In this document: positions 35,932-48,300 of the stretch, piece by piece
How positions within the stretch are numbered: position 1 is the first letter of the stretch
Layout of the letters: each line of letters begins with the position of its first letter
Assembly: GCF_030418295.1 (NCBI RefSeq)
Contig: NZ_JAUHQA010000001.1
Span: 310,001 to 374,000 of the forward strand
Reading direction: 5' to 3'
DNA from: Demequina muriae
GTDB taxonomy: Bacteria > Actinomycetota > Actinomycetes > Actinomycetales > Demequinaceae
Length of the DNA: 64,000 bases
Translations under genes and position numbers: made by a program
Notes under the pieces: generated by a model
The model's database searches: none
What the model was told of the DNA's origin: nothing
What the model saw: only the letters and a program-made list of their open reading frames with translations

Positions 35932-37014
35932 TCACGCGACCCTGTGCCCCCGCAGCACCACGTGCGTGGGGCTCGCGAGCGCGCCGATGTCCTCGCGGGG
36001 GTCGTCCGCATAGACCACCAGGTCCGCACTGGCCCCCTCGGTGAGGGTGTCCGCGCCCAGGAATGCTCGCGCGCGCCAGCTCGCCGCCGCCACCGCATCG
36101 GCCGCAGGGACGCCCGCCCTGACGATCTCGGCCGCCTCGCGAGGAAGCAGACCGTGCCCCAGCGTGCCGCCCGCATCGGTCCCGACCAGGAGCGGGACGC
36201 CCGCCTCCCACAGTGCGCGCACCTGCTCGTAGCGGCGCGCGTGCATGCCGCGCATCCGCTCGGCGTAGCGCGGGAACCGGGCCTCGCCCGCGTCGGCATA
36301 GGCCGCGAACTGATCCACCTGCAGCAGCGTGGGCACCACGGGGATTTCGGCGGCGGCCGCCACGCGCATGTGCTCCTCGGTCATCCCGGTGCCGTGCTCG
36401 ATGCAGTCGATGCCGGCGTCGAGCAGCGGGCCGATCGCCTCGTGGGAGAAGGCGTGGACCGTCGCCCGGGCTCCCTGCGCGTGGACGGCCGCGAGCGCCT
36501 CCGCCAGCTGGACGGGGCTCCACAAGGGGGTGAGGTCGCCCTCCTCGCGGTCGATCCAGTCGCCGATCAGCTTGATCCAGCCGTCCCCCTTGCGGGCTTC
36601 GTCGACGGCGACCGCGGTCAGGTCCTCCGGCTCGATCTCACGCGCGTAGTGCCGCAGGTATCGCTTGGGGCGCGCGATGAACCGCGCGGCACGGATCAGC
36701 CGCGGCAGGTCGGTGCGCTCGTGCACGAACGAGGTGTCGAGCGGAGAGCCAGCGTCGCGGATCAGCAGCGTGCCCGCGTCTCGGTCCACCGTCGCCTGCT
36801 TGGCGGCCAGGTCGCGGTCCGTCGCACCGCCGGAGTCCAGGCCCACGTGACAGTGGACGTCGACCAGGCCGGGGATGACGGTGCCGGGCACCGTGGTGAC
36901 CACGCCGCCGTGCCGCGGGCGCTCGTACGTGATGCGCCCGTCCAGCACCCACGCCTCGGCGCGGACGTCATCGTCACCGACGACGACGGGCCCCGTGAGG
37001 TGGAGTGCGGGCAC
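35932..37014 (-). CDS. Amidohydrolase (imidazolonepropionase-like)
   Basis: 360 residues. A metal-dependent amidohydrolase: VDVHCHVGLD (first two metal His), a carboxylated-Lys-like WIKLIGDW, HAFSHEAI, CIEHGTGMTEEH and the final Asp in LVGTDAGGTLGHG. The GTG at 37014 overlaps the ffh stop (TAGTG). An amidohydrolase at the same place (Rv2915c) is known in M. tuberculosis, so it belongs to the conserved block. The substrate is unknown. Confidence 0.85.
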   Translation of the reverse strand: MPALHLTGPVVVGDDDVRAEAWVLDGRITYERPRHGGVVTTVPGTVIPGLVDVHCHVGLDSGGATDRDLAAKQATVDRDAGTLLIRDAGSPLDTSFVHERTDLPRLIRAARFIARPKRYLRHYAREIEPEDLTAVAVDEARKGDGWIKLIGDWIDREEGDLTPLWSPVQLAEALAAVHAQGARATVHAFSHEAIGPLLDAGIDCIEHGTGMTEEHMRVAAAAEIPVVPTLLQVDQFAAYADAGEARFPRYAERMRGMHARRYEQVRALWEAGVPLLVGTDAGGTLGHGLLPREAAEIVRAGVPAADAVAAASWRARAFLGADTLTEGASADLVVYADDPREDIGALASPTHVVLRGHRVA

Positions 37015-38603
37015 TACTTGAGGTACTTGCTCAGGTCCGCGTCGACGGACGACGGATCGAAGTCCTCCTGCTTGCCCAGGCCGAAGGCGCTGCCGGGCGC
37101 CGCCTGCTTGGAGGCGCGGTTCTTGGCCGCCGCCTCCTGCTGGGCGCGCTTGGCCGGGTTGCCGGACTTGCCCTTGACCTTGCGCTGGGGCGCCTGCTTG
37201 CCCTTGGACTTCTTGCCGCCCGGCATGCCGCCCCACGCGCCGGGACCGCCGCCCTGACCGGGCAGCTGCGGCATGTTGCCGCCGTTGGCGTTGATCGCGC
37301 GCATCATCTGCTGCGCCTGCTCGAAGCGCTTGACCAGCGAGTTGATGTCCGCGACGGTCATGCCCGATCCCCGCGCGATGCGCGCACGGCGGGAGCCGTT
37401 CAGGAGCTTGGGGTTGTCGCGCTCGAGGGGCGTCATCGACTGGATGATCGCCTCGGTGCGCACCAGCTCGCGCTCGTCGAAGTTCTCGATCTGGTCGCGC
37501 ATCGCGCCCATGCCGGGCAGCATGCCCAGCATCTTCTTCATCGAGCCCATGTTCTTGAGCTGCTGCATCTGCGACAGGAAGTCCGTGAAGGTGAAGTCCT
37601 CGCCCTTCGAGACCTTCTCCGCCATGCGGGCGGCCTCGTCCTGGTCGAAGGCCTTCTCGGCCTGCTCGATCAGGGTGAGGACGTCTCCCATGTCGAGGAT
37701 GCGCCCCGCCATGCGATCGGGGTGGAAGACCTCGAAGTCGGTGAGCTTCTCGCCGGTGGAGGCGAACATGATGGGGCGGCCGGTCACCTCGCGCACGGAC
37801 AGCGCCGCGCCGCCGCGCGTGTCGCCGTCGAGCTTGGTGAGCACCACACCCGTGAAGTCCACGCCCTGCTGGAAGGCGGTCGCGGTGGCGACGGCGTCCT
37901 GGCCGATCATCGCGTCGATGACGAACAGCACCTCGTCCGGCTCGATCGCCTTGCGGATGTCCGCGGCCTGCTTCATGAGCTCGGCGTCGACGCCCAGGCG
38001 GCCGGCGGTGTCCACAATCACCACGGAGTGCTGGCGCTGCTCGGCCTCCTTGAGACCCTTCTTGGCGACCTTGACCGGGTTGCCGCGCTCGCGCTCTCCC
38101 TCGCGCGTGACGCCCGGCTCGGGTGCGAACACCGGCACACCTGCGCGCTCGCCCACGACCTGAAGCTGGTTCACCGCGTTGGGGCGCTGCAGGTCCGCCG
38201 CCACCAGCAGCGGGGTGTGGCCCTGCTCCTTGAGGTGGTGAGCGAGCTTGCCCGCCAGGGTGGTCTTTCCGGCTCCCTGGAGACCCGCGAGCATGATCAC
38301 CGTGGGCCCGTGCTTGGCGTGGCGGAGCTGGCGGGACTCGCCGCCGAGGATCGCGATGAGCTCCTCGTTGACGATCTTGACGACCTGCTCGCCCGGGTTC
38401 AGCGCACCGGAGACCTCGACGCCCAGCGCACGTTCGCGCACGTTGCCCGTGAAGGTCTTCACGACGGACACGGCGACGTCGGCGTCGAGCAGTGCGCGGC
38501 GGATCTCGCGGATGGTGCCGTCGATGTCCGCCTCGGTCAGCCTGCCCTTGCCCCGCAGGTTGCGGAAGGTGGAGGTCAGGCGGTCAGAGAGGTTCGCGAA
38601 CAC
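37014..38603 (-). CDS. ffh: Signal recognition particle protein Ffh (SRP54)
   Basis: 529 residues. The N and GTPase domains show LQGAGKTTLAGKLA, DTAGRLGVD and TKLDGDTRGG. The methionine-rich M domain follows (QLKNMGSMKKMLGMLPGMG). The C-terminus has a Gly/Lys-rich extension with no clear structure. It works with 4.5S RNA, which is not in this window, and with FtsY (encoded at 42341-43456). Confidence 0.97.
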   Translation of the reverse strand: MFANLSDRLTSTFRNLRGKGRLTEADIDGTIREIRRALLDADVAVSVVKTFTGNVRERALGVEVSGALNPGEQVVKIVNEELIAILGGESRQLRHAKHGPTVIMLAGLQGAGKTTLAGKLAHHLKEQGHTPLLVAADLQRPNAVNQLQVVGERAGVPVFAPEPGVTREGERERGNPVKVAKKGLKEAEQRQHSVVIVDTAGRLGVDAELMKQAADIRKAIEPDEVLFVIDAMIGQDAVATATAFQQGVDFTGVVLTKLDGDTRGGAALSVREVTGRPIMFASTGEKLTDFEVFHPDRMAGRILDMGDVLTLIEQAEKAFDQDEAARMAEKVSKGEDFTFTDFLSQMQQLKNMGSMKKMLGMLPGMGAMRDQIENFDERELVRTEAIIQSMTPLERDNPKLLNGSRRARIARGSGMTVADINSLVKRFEQAQQMMRAINANGGNMPQLPGQGGGPGAWGGMPGGKKSKGKQAPQRKVKGKSGNPAKRAQQEAAAKNRASKQAAPGSAFGLGKQEDFDPSSVDADLSKYLK

Positions 38604-38716
38604 AGGTGTCCCTTCGAGGAAAGCGTGGCCACCAGCCTACCCGGCGCCTCACGGTGCGTCTGATCGCGCCCCAGCCCGCGCATCGGCCGCACGCCCGACC
38701 ACGAGACGCGCGCCAT

Positions 38717-38764
38717 CAGTCGCTGAGTGCGGATTCTTGGCCCGAACTCAGCACTCAGCGACTG
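38717..38764. terminator. 14-bp hairpin between ffh and glnD
   Basis: CAGTCGCTGAGTGC (38717-38730) and GCACTCAGCGACTG (38751-38764) are perfectly complementary with a 20-nt loop. It starts 15 bp past the glnD stop. The 175-bp gap also holds one inverted copy of the GGCCGATGCGCG repeat (38677-38688). No T-tract. Confidence 0.75.
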
Positions 38765-38778
38765 CCAGGAGGGCGTGC

Positions 38779-40563
38779 TCAGGCGTCGCGCTCGCGACGC
38801 CCGTTCGACTGAGCCAGCGCACGCCGGGCGTGCGCGGTGAGCGTGTCGATCAGGCTGGCGCGCCAGGTCGTCCACGCCTTGGGCCCGGCGGCTCGCGCAT
38901 CGGCCTCGGTGAGCGCGCGCAGCGTATCGAGCAGATCGAGCCGATGCTCCACGGCATCCAGCAGACGTGCGACGGTCGCGGGCGAGGCCGGATCCTCCTT
39001 GGTCGCGAGCTCCGCGAGCGTCAGGTGCTCGCGCACCAGCAGCTCGAGGTCGTGCGCGGCGGCTGGCGCCAGATCGAGCCGGCGAGCAATGGCGGGGATC
39101 AGCGCGGCGCCGTCGAGAGAGTGGTTGGTGGCTCCCGGCCGCTTGCCGATGTCATGGAGCCAGGCCGCGAGCAGGAGCACGTCCCCGTCGGCCACGTGGC
39201 GACGGTGCTTGCCGGCCAGCACCACCGTCTCGAGCATGTGGCGGTCCACCGTGAAGCGATGCACCGGGCTGCGCTGCGGCCGGTTGCGGACGCCGTCCCA
39301 TTCGGGGACCCAGCGCACCGCCTGACCGTGGAGATCGATTGCCTCCCACACCGCGATGAGGTGCTGGCTCGCGCGCAGCAGATCGCGCAGGTGGACGCGC
39401 GCCTGCTCGGGCCATGGCTCGGGAAGGTCCGGGGTGTGGGCCAGCGACGCCAGCAGGTGCGGCGAGAAGCTCAGCCCCGTCGTGGCAGCCGTCGAGGCGG
39501 CGCGCAGCGGCAGCAAGGCGTCGGCACCGGGCTCCGCGTGGGGAGCCAGCGCGAGTTCGCCGTCGACGTCGATGAGACCGGGCGCCACCTCGACGTGGCG
39601 AGGAGCGATGCCGCGTCGGCGCGCCTTCCACGCCCGCGAGCCGATGCCGGAGCGCTCGAGCGCACGCCGCGCGCCTCGTTCGGTGGTGTCGAGGGCATAG
39701 GCGACCGTGCGGCCCGCCTCCGCGAGCGACGCCAGCAGATCGTCGGGGTGATCGAAGCCCTGAAGCTCAGCCACCTCGTCGGCGATGTGCCGTCCCAGCA
39801 CGTTCACGGGCCGGCCGGTCACGATCTGGATCGCGTCCCGGACGTCCTTGAGGTGGATTCCGGCCTCATCGACCGCGCCGTGCGGTCGGTCGGTCAGCCA
39901 CGTCGCGGACAGCGCGGTCAGGCTCATATGGTCGCGCAGGCCTCCGCGCGCCTCCTTGAGGTGCGGCTCGATCAGGTACGCGAGCTCGCCGTGGCGTTCG
40001 GCGCGTTGGCGCGAGGCGGCGAGCAGCTCGGGAAGACGCTTGCGCGCGGCGGAACGCCAGTCCTGATAGATCGCCGAGCGCGCCTGCTGTGCCAGCGCGG
40101 CGTCCCCCGCGACGGGATGCAGGTCGAGGAGCCCTGCGGCGGCGGCGAGGTCCTTCGACGCCACCTGGCGGCACTCGGTGAGCGAGCGCATCGAGTAGTC
40201 GAGCTCCAGCCCGGCGTCCCAGATCGGGTACCACAGCCGCTGGGCGAGCGCCGCGACGTCCTGCGTGGAGTGGGTGCGCCCGTCATGGATCAGCACCAGG
40301 TCGAGGTCGGACCACGGGCCCGCGTCGCCGCGGCCGATCGACCCCACCGCACCCAGAGCCACTCCCTCAGCGAGCGGCTCGGAGGCGTCCCAGTGCTCGC
40401 GCAGCCGCGTGAGCATCAGGTCCGTGATCGCCGTGCGGCGTTCGGGCCCGGTCACTCCGGCGCTGACGAGCGAATCGGCGAGTGCGGCCCGTTCACGCTT
40501 GAGGTCCCGCACCCCGTGGGGGTGCGGGACCTCAGCGTGCGGACCTTCAGAGGCAGTGCCCAT
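38779..40563 (-). CDS. glnD: PII uridylyl/adenylyl-transferase GlnD without ACT domains
   Basis: 594 residues from the ATG at 40563 (AAGGA 4 nt upstream); an ATG at 40575 is an alternative. The nucleotidyltransferase domain has [21 protein letters not shown]. The GlnD-specific region holds [16 protein letters not shown], and the HD domain has [19 protein letters not shown] and VREH. The two C-terminal ACT domains normal in GlnD (total about 800 or more residues) are absent: the protein stops about 50 residues after the HD domain. ACT domains sense glutamine, so control must differ or the modification is constitutive. Its position next to glnB and amtB fits the function. Confidence 0.88.
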   Translation of the reverse strand: MGTASEGPHAEVPHPHGVRDLKRERAALADSLVSAGVTGPERRTAITDLMLTRLREHWDASEPLAEGVALGAVGSIGRGDAGPWSDLDLVLIHDGRTHSTQDVAALAQRLWYPIWDAGLELDYSMRSLTECRQVASKDLAAAAGLLDLHPVAGDAALAQQARSAIYQDWRSAARKRLPELLAASRQRAERHGELAYLIEPHLKEARGGLRDHMSLTALSATWLTDRPHGAVDEAGIHLKDVRDAIQIVTGRPVNVLGRHIADEVAELQGFDHPDDLLASLAEAGRTVAYALDTTERGARRALERSGIGSRAWKARRRGIAPRHVEVAPGLIDVDGELALAPHAEPGADALLPLRAASTAATTGLSFSPHLLASLAHTPDLPEPWPEQARVHLRDLLRASQHLIAVWEAIDLHGQAVRWVPEWDGVRNRPQRSPVHRFTVDRHMLETVVLAGKHRRHVADGDVLLLAAWLHDIGKRPGATNHSLDGAALIPAIARRLDLAPAAAHDLELLVREHLTLAELATKEDPASPATVARLLDAVEHRLDLLDTLRALTEADARAAGPKAWTTWRASLIDTLTAHARRALAQSNGRRERDA

Positions 40564-40594
40564 CTGGTCCTTCATTGATAGTGAACGGTACCGA

Positions 40595-42183
<1,589 letters not shown>

Positions 42184-42247
42184 AGTTTCGCTTCTCCTTG
42201 TATCCCTCGCCCGCTCGGCGAGTCAGGAGTCACCCTCCCGCACGGAT

Positions 42248-42285
42248 GTTGCCCCTGAACCTCCGCCGTGTTTCCGTACGGTTAC
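42248..42285 (-). promoter_or_regulatory. GlnR-like operator upstream of amtB
   Basis: On the minus strand GTAAC-N6-GAAAC (42285-42270) matches the GlnR half-site pair of actinobacteria exactly. With the same 6-bp spacing it continues as GAGGT-N6-GCAAC (42263-42248), a weaker second pair. GlnR activates amtB-glnB-glnD under nitrogen limitation in Streptomyces and mycobacteria; the same is expected here. The glnR gene is not in this window. Confidence 0.75.
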
Positions 42286-42340
42286 ATCAACCGCGCTGCG
42301 GTAAAAGGTGTGTTGCGGGGCCCGAGGCCAGACGGGCGGG

Positions 42341-43456
42341 TCAGGACCCGAGCAGTCCGTCGACGAACTGCTCGACGTCGAACGGCGCGAGATCGTCGGC
42401 GCCCTCGCCGAGACCGATGAGCTTGACGGGCACGCCCAGCTCACGCTGCACCGCGACCACGATGCCGCCCTTCGCCGTGCCATCCAGCTTGGTCAGCACG
42501 ATGCCCGTGACCTGCGCCACCTCGGCGAAGACGCGAGCCTGGGCCAGTCCGTTCTGACCGGTGGTCGCGTCGAGCACCAGCAGCACCTCGACCGGCTCCT
42601 TCACCTTGGTCACCACGCGCACGAGCTTGCCCAGCTCGTCCATGAGTCCGGCCTTGTTCTGGAGCCGGCCCGCGGTGTCGACGAGCAGCACGTCGGCGCC
42701 GTCCGTGCGGGCGCGGTCCGCCCCCTCGAACGCGACGGACGCGGGGTCCGCCCCTTCACGGTCCGACCTGACCACCGGCACTCCCACGCGGGCGCCCCAG
42801 GTCTCGAGCTGGTCGGCGGCCGCCGCACGGAACGTATCGGCGGCGGCCAGCACGACCGCATGCCCCTCTGCCACGAGCATGCGCGCGATCTTGCCGACAG
42901 TGGTGGTCTTGCCGACGCCGTTGACGCCGACCACGACGATGGGCTCGTACTTCCCCGCACCCGGCTCGGCGAGACGCAGCGAGCGGTCGAGAGTGGGGTC
43001 GATGGTCTCGATCAGGACGGCCCGCAGCATGGTCCTCGGGTCGCCGTCCGGCTCGGCGCGCAGGCGCGCCTGGAGACCGGCGAGGATGTCGTCGGTGGCC
43101 GAGGCGCCCACGTCAGCGAGCAGCAGCGTCTCTTCGAGCTCGTCCCAGTCGTCCTGCGACAAGGCGCCGCGCGAGAAGATCGCCAGCAGACTCGCGCCGA
43201 GGCCGCCGCCGATGCGCGCGCGCAGGCGCGCCAGACGCGAATCCGGAGACTCGGGCGCCTCGGTGACCACGGAGGGCTCAGCCGGGGTCTCCCGCACGGC
43301 GGCGTCGTCCACGGGGTACGGGGCGTACCCGCGCTGCGTGGGTTCGCCGCTCCTGCGGCGACTCTTGAGATACGCACCTGCGCCGCCCAGCACCGCCACA
43401 GCGGCGACGATGACGACGACGAGATCAGCAGAACCGGGGATCCATGAGACGTCCAT
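42341..43456 (-). CDS. ftsY: Signal recognition particle receptor FtsY
   Basis: 371 residues. The N-terminus has a membrane anchor (residues 11-28) and a short polar linker in place of the long acidic A domain of E. coli, common in actinobacteria. The NG domain has GVNGVGKTTTVGKIA, DTAGRLQNK and TKLDGTAKGG. It docks Ffh-ribosome complexes at the membrane. Confidence 0.97.
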   Translation of the reverse strand: MDVSWIPGSADLVVVIVAAVAVLGGAGAYLKSRRRSGEPTQRGYAPYPVDDAAVRETPAEPSVVTEAPESPDSRLARLRARIGGGLGASLLAIFSRGALSQDDWDELEETLLLADVGASATDDILAGLQARLRAEPDGDPRTMLRAVLIETIDPTLDRSLRLAEPGAGKYEPIVVVGVNGVGKTTTVGKIARMLVAEGHAVVLAAADTFRAAAADQLETWGARVGVPVVRSDREGADPASVAFEGADRARTDGADVLLVDTAGRLQNKAGLMDELGKLVRVVTKVKEPVEVLLVLDATTGQNGLAQARVFAEVAQVTGIVLTKLDGTAKGGIVVAVQRELGVPVKLIGLGEGADDLAPFDVEQFVDGLLGS

Positions 43457-43490
43457 GGCGTCAGTCTGTCAGGTGTTCGCCGCTGTTCGC

Positions 43491-43859
43491 CTACTGGCGC
43501 GCGAGGCCCAATTCGCCGCTGCGCGGCGTCGTCTCGACGACGTCCTCCGGACGACCAAGGGCCGATGCGCGCTCGGCGACGACCCGCGACGCCTTGGCCC
43601 CGGCGTCGGCGGCCCAGGCCGCGGCGCGGGCGCCCGGCGCGGGCCGGTCGGGAGTGGAGTCGACGCGTGCCACGAGCTCCCAGTCGCCCGTCTCGCGGGG
43701 CGCATCCTCGAGAATGGCCGCGAGGTTCTCGCGCGACCGCAGGCCGAACACGAGACGCGCGAGGTGACGGCCGCGACCTTCGGCCACCATGGCCGCCAGC
43801 ATCAGGGCGATGGCGAGGACAATGGCGAACGACAGCGGGCCGATCATGGACGAGAGCAT
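43491..43859 (-). CDS. Small single-pass membrane protein, unknown function
   Basis: 122 residues from the ATG at 43859, which has an AAGGAG site 6 nt upstream. One hydrophobic helix (residues 7-26) is followed by a basic stretch (GRGRHLARLVFGLRSR) and an Ala-rich, probably cytoplasmic remainder. Not recognised. It lies between ftsY and a divergent secreted-protein gene. Confidence 0.6.
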   Translation of the reverse strand: MLSSMIGPLSFAIVLAIALMLAAMVAEGRGRHLARLVFGLRSRENLAAILEDAPRETGDWELVARVDSTPDRPAPGARAAAWAADAGAKASRVVAERASALGRPEDVVETTPRSGELGLARQ

Positions 43860-43991
43860 CACGTCTCCTTCGTGGGACATTTCGGACAGAGTGTGACTCG
43901 CCACCGAACTCAGATTCAACTCAGATTCACTCAGGAGGGCGCGCCCGGCAGCGTCTCAGACGGCACGGGATCAAGCGGCTACCCTCCCAGC

Positions 43992-45287
43992 ATGGACAAC
44001 GCGCGGCATGGCCGGAAGGTTGCCCTCTGGGCGGCAGGAGCCGTGGTCGCTACGGGCGCGTTGATCGCGGTGCTGGTGACGCTGGGGGGCTCCTCCGAGA
44101 CGGTCGAGCCCACGACGGGCCCCACCGAGGCGAGTGACGGCTGCGCTGGCGTCGAGGGACAGTCTATCGACCTGGACACCCAGGTGGTGCAGCCCGAGCC
44201 GCGCACCTGCTTCGAGCTCGACGCCGCGGCCTCGGTCACGATCGGCGCCGCGGCCCTCGAGCCCACGGACACCATCGAGCTGGCGGTGTACGACGCGACG
44301 GGAACCCAGCTCGGGTCCGCCGCGAGCGCGCCGGAGTGGGATCCCGAAGTCAGCGTCGAGCTCGAGCCCGGCAGCTACGTGATCGAGGTGACGGGACTCG
44401 TCATGGGAGAGGACCCGCCCTTCCTGCTCTACACCGCCACGTTCGCGCCGCAGCCCGGGGCTTCTCCCGCGCCCGGCGAGGGCGTGGACACTGCCTCCGT
44501 GCCGCCCGCCGAGGCATGCGGCGCGGAGGTGCCGCAGCTCGCGGACGACGCGCCGGTGTCCGTCGTGGACGACTCCAGCGCCGCCGACGCGACGCTCGAC
44601 CCCAGCGCGGCCGGCGACGTGCACTACGCCTGCGTGGTGGTCGACGAGCCGGTGTTCGCCAAGGTGGGCGTCGCCTCCGAGGACCCCGACGACATCGACT
44701 CCCCCGACCTCACCATGGCCGTCTACCTGGCGAGCGACGACGGTGACGCGACGCTCGTGCGCACGGCGGACGATGCGATCGGCTTCGACCCCGAGACGAG
44801 CCTCGCGCTGGAGCCGGGCACGTACATGGTCGCGGCGAGCGCGTGGCTCGGCGGCGCCACGGGAGCGGTCGAGATCTACTACGACGACGATGCCGACCTG
44901 TTCCGACGGAGCGAGGCGACCAGCATGCACGCCGGCGTCACTCCGGACGTGTGCGACGATGGCGCCTCGGTCGCGCCGGGAGACACCCTCACGGTCGAGG
45001 GCGAACGGACCTACGTGTGCCTCGACAACGATCAGGCGCAACGACTGACGATTCAGGCGGCGACCTTGACGGACCAGGACCTGGTGCTCGAGGTGCTGGG
45101 CTTCGATGAGGCGCCGTACCGGCTCGCGTGGGCGGACGGCAACCCCTATTCCGACGTGCTCGCGGACTTCGACCCGCTCCTGGATCAGACGGTGCCGGAG
45201 GGTCAGTGGATCATCGCGGTGACCACCTACTTCACCGGCACGGCCGCGGACTACGACCTGCGCATCGTCCCCGGTGGCGGCGAGTAG
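43992..45287 (+). CDS. Exported protein with three PPC-like beta-domain repeats
   Basis: 431 residues. An N-terminal anchor (residues 11-32) and a Thr/Glu-rich linker precede three units of about 110 residues. Each has a Cys near its start (RTCFEL, HYACVVV, TYVCLDN), a beta-rich core with a TIELAVYD-like strand, and a closing strand of the type EPGSYVIEVTG / EPGTYMVAAS / PEGQWIIAVTT. This is the pattern of bacterial pre-peptidase C-terminal (PPC-like) domains. The function is unknown; it is probably cell-surface. A TACCCT hexamer ends 6 bp before the ATG, suggesting a leaderless mRNA. Confidence 0.7.
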   Translation: MDNARHGRKVALWAAGAVVATGALIAVLVTLGGSSETVEPTTGPTEASDGCAGVEGQSIDLDTQVVQPEPRTCFELDAAASVTIGAAALEPTDTIELAVYDATGTQLGSAASAPEWDPEVSVELEPGSYVIEVTGLVMGEDPPFLLYTATFAPQPGASPAPGEGVDTASVPPAEACGAEVPQLADDAPVSVVDDSSAADATLDPSAAGDVHYACVVVDEPVFAKVGVASEDPDDIDSPDLTMAVYLASDDGDATLVRTADDAIGFDPETSLALEPGTYMVAASAWLGGATGAVEIYYDDDADLFRRSEATSMHAGVTPDVCDDGASVAPGDTLTVEGERTYVCLDNDQAQRLTIQAATLTDQDLVLEVLGFDEAPYRLAWADGNPYSDVLADFDPLLDQTVPEGQWIIAVTTYFTGTAADYDLRIVPGGGE

Positions 45288-45311
45288 CCACCACGGGCGG
45301 GACGGGCAGCG

Positions 45312-48300
45312 TCAGGCGACGTCCTCGTCGGTGAGCCGCTGGCTGATGACCGTCGTGACGCCGTCGCCGCGCATCGTGACCCCGTAGAGCGCATCGGCGA
45401 TCTCCATGGTGCGCTTCTGGTGCGTGATCACGATCAGCTGCGAGTCGTCCTTGAGCTCAGTGAAGATCTCCAGCAGCCTGCCCAGGTTGGCGTCGTCGAG
45501 CGCGGCCTCGACCTCGTCCATGACGTAGAACGGGCTGGGGCGCGCCTTGAAGATCGCGACGAGCAGCGCCACGGCCGTCAGGGAACGCTCGCCACCGGAC
45601 AGCAGCGACAGGCGCTTGACCTTCTTGCCTGCGGGACGGGCCTCGACCTCGATGCCGGTCTCCAGCATGTTCGACGGGTCGGTGAGGACGAGCTTGCCCT
45701 CGCCCCCCGGGAACAGCCGCGGGAAGATGATGTCGAACTGGGCCTGCGTGTCCTCGAACGCGTCGACGAAGATGCGCTCGACGCGCTCATCGATCTCGCG
45801 CACGATCTCCATCAGGTCCTCACGGGACTTCTTGATGTCGCTCAGCTGGTCCTGCAGGAACTTGTGGCGCTCCTCGAGTGCCGCGAACTCCTCGAGAGCG
45901 AGCGGGTTGACCTGTCCCAGCTGCTTCATCGCGCGCTCAGCAGAGCGCAGTCGCTTCTCCTGGGCTTCGCGGATGTAGGGCTGGGTGCGCTGCTCGCCAT
46001 CCTCGTCGGGCTCGCCGTCCCCGTCCTCGGAGTGCACGGGCACCGGCAGGTGCGGGCCGTACTCCTCCACGAGCTTCGCGGGGTCCATCCCGAGCTCGTC
46101 GACGGCGCGCTGCTCGAGCTGCTCGAGGCGCACCTTCACCTGCGCGCGGGCCAGCTCGTCGCGGTGGGACTCGTCCGTGAGGCGGCGCAGCTCGTCGGCG
46201 AGCCCCTCGACCTCGCGTCGCACCTCGGATAGGTCGGAGGTGCGCTCGGAGCGAGCGGCCTCGGCGGCGGCCCTCGCGTCGTCCGCATGCGCGACGGCGA
46301 TGTCGATCGCGGCCAGCGCGTCGACCGTCCCGGCGATGACCTCTCGTGCCGCCACCGCCTGGCGCTCGCGGCGCTGGGCCGCCGCCTCGGCGCGGGCGCG
46401 GGCGTCGCGCTCGGCGACGGCGGCACGTTCCAGGCTCTCGGCACGAGCGGCGAGCGCACGCGCCCGCTCCTCCGAGGTGCGCAGCGACAGCCGTGCCTCG
46501 GTCTCCTTGGCGCGGGCGGCCACGGCCGCCTGCGCGTCCTCGTCGCGGCGCGTCTGGGCCGCGGCGGTGTCGACCTCGGTCTGCTCGGGCTCGGCCTGCG
46601 CGGCGGCGAGCCGCTCGGCGAGGCTCGCGAGCTCCGCCGACTGCTCGGCCATGCGCTCCTGTGCCGCGACGATCTGGGTCTCGAGCCGTTCGCCGTCGGC
46701 GCGGGCCGCCCTCGCCGACGCGTTCAGGTGGCCCAGCTGCTCCGCGACAGCCGCCATGCGCGCGTCCGAATCGTTGAGCCGCTCGAGCGTGATCTCGTGG
46801 CGGGTGCGGGCCTGGGACTCGCGCTCCTCCGCGCCGCGGATCTCGAACGTGGTGCTCTCCACGACGATGGACGCCTGATCACGCTTGTGCTTGGCCTCGT
46901 CGAGAGCCGCCTGCATGTGCAGCACGCTCGGGGCGTCGCCGGCGCCGCCGGAGGCGTTCTTGGCACCCAGCAGGTCTCCGCGGCGGGTGACGGCCACGAC
47001 CTCGCGGTGCACGGCGACGAGTGCGCGGGCGGCGGCGAGATCGTCCACCACCGCGACTCCGGACAGGTGTGCGCGCACGGTGTCGACGATTCCGGCCGGG
47101 CCTGACACCAGGTCGGACGCCCACGCGGCGCCGCTGGGCAGCGTCACCGTCGGGTTGTCGACGGTGGCGCTGGAATCCGCCACCAGGAACCGCGCCCTCC
47201 CGGCATCCTCGTCGCGCAGCCACCGGATCGCATCGACCGCATCCTCGACGGAGTCGACGGCGAGCGCATCGGCCAGCGGGCCGAGCGCGGCGGCGATCGC
47301 GTCCTCCGCGTCCGCACTGACCTCGAGGTGCGCGGCCACCGTGCCTCGCACCGACCGCGACCCTGACGCCAGCAGCGCGCCCGCGCCGTCCTTGCGCGCC
47401 AGCGACAGCTCGAGAGCCTCGACCTTCGCCGCCCACGTGTCCCGCTCGCGCATGGACGTGTTGAGTCGGTCCTTGAGGTCCGTGAGAGCGGCCTTGGCCT
47501 CGTCCCACTCCTCCGTCGCGGCCTCGTGAGCGTCGTCGAGATCCTCTTCGCCCTGCTCCACCGACGCCACCTGCGTCTCGAGGTGCTGGAACTCCGTGGT
47601 CGCCTCATGCGCTCGCTTCTGGGCGTCCGCGAGGGACTCCCGCAGGCGACCGATCTCGGCCTCGGCCGCCTCCACGCGCGACCGGCGCGCGGACACGTCG
47701 CCGGCGAGGCGTGCAACGCCCTCCCGACGGTCGGCCACGGATCGCAGCAGGTTCGCGAGGTGACGCTCGGACTCTTCCGCCACCTGCTCCGCATCGCGGC
47801 GGCCCTGCTCCGCCTGCTCGAGAGCGGTCGCGGCGGCAGCCACCTCCGCATCTAGCTCCGCTGCGGCGGCGCGCGCACGGTCCAGCTGCTCGTCGAGGTC
47901 GACCAGGTCGCGCGGCGGCGCCTCCTGCGTGGCGTTGCCGAGCATCCGCAGCCGCTCCTCGGCGAGCGACGAGAGGTTGCGCAACCGTTCGCGGATCGCG
48001 CTGAGCCGGTAGTACGTGTCGTTCGCCTTGGTCAGGGCCGGCGTGGCCTCGGCCGATGCGCGCTCGAGGTCGGCCAGCCGCGACCGGGCGTCGCCAAGCG
48101 CCTTGTCGACCTCCGCGCGCCGCTCGAGCAGCGCCGACTCATCGGCCCTCTCCTGCGAGAAGCGCGCCTCGAGCTGCGCGATGTCATCGGCCAGCAGCCG
48201 CGCGCGGGAATCGCGCACGTCGACCTGGATGCGCTGCGCCTGGCGGGCGACATCGGCCTGGCGCCCGAGCGGCCCCAGCTGGCGGCGCAGCTCGGCGGTG

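Noticed and set aside
34222..37257. A long plus-strand reading frame of about 1000 codons opposite the ferric-reductase and amidohydrolase genes
   Set aside because: It is rich in Arg, His, Ala and Pro with no domain, and it mirrors well-supported genes. Long antisense frames are expected at about 70 percent GC.
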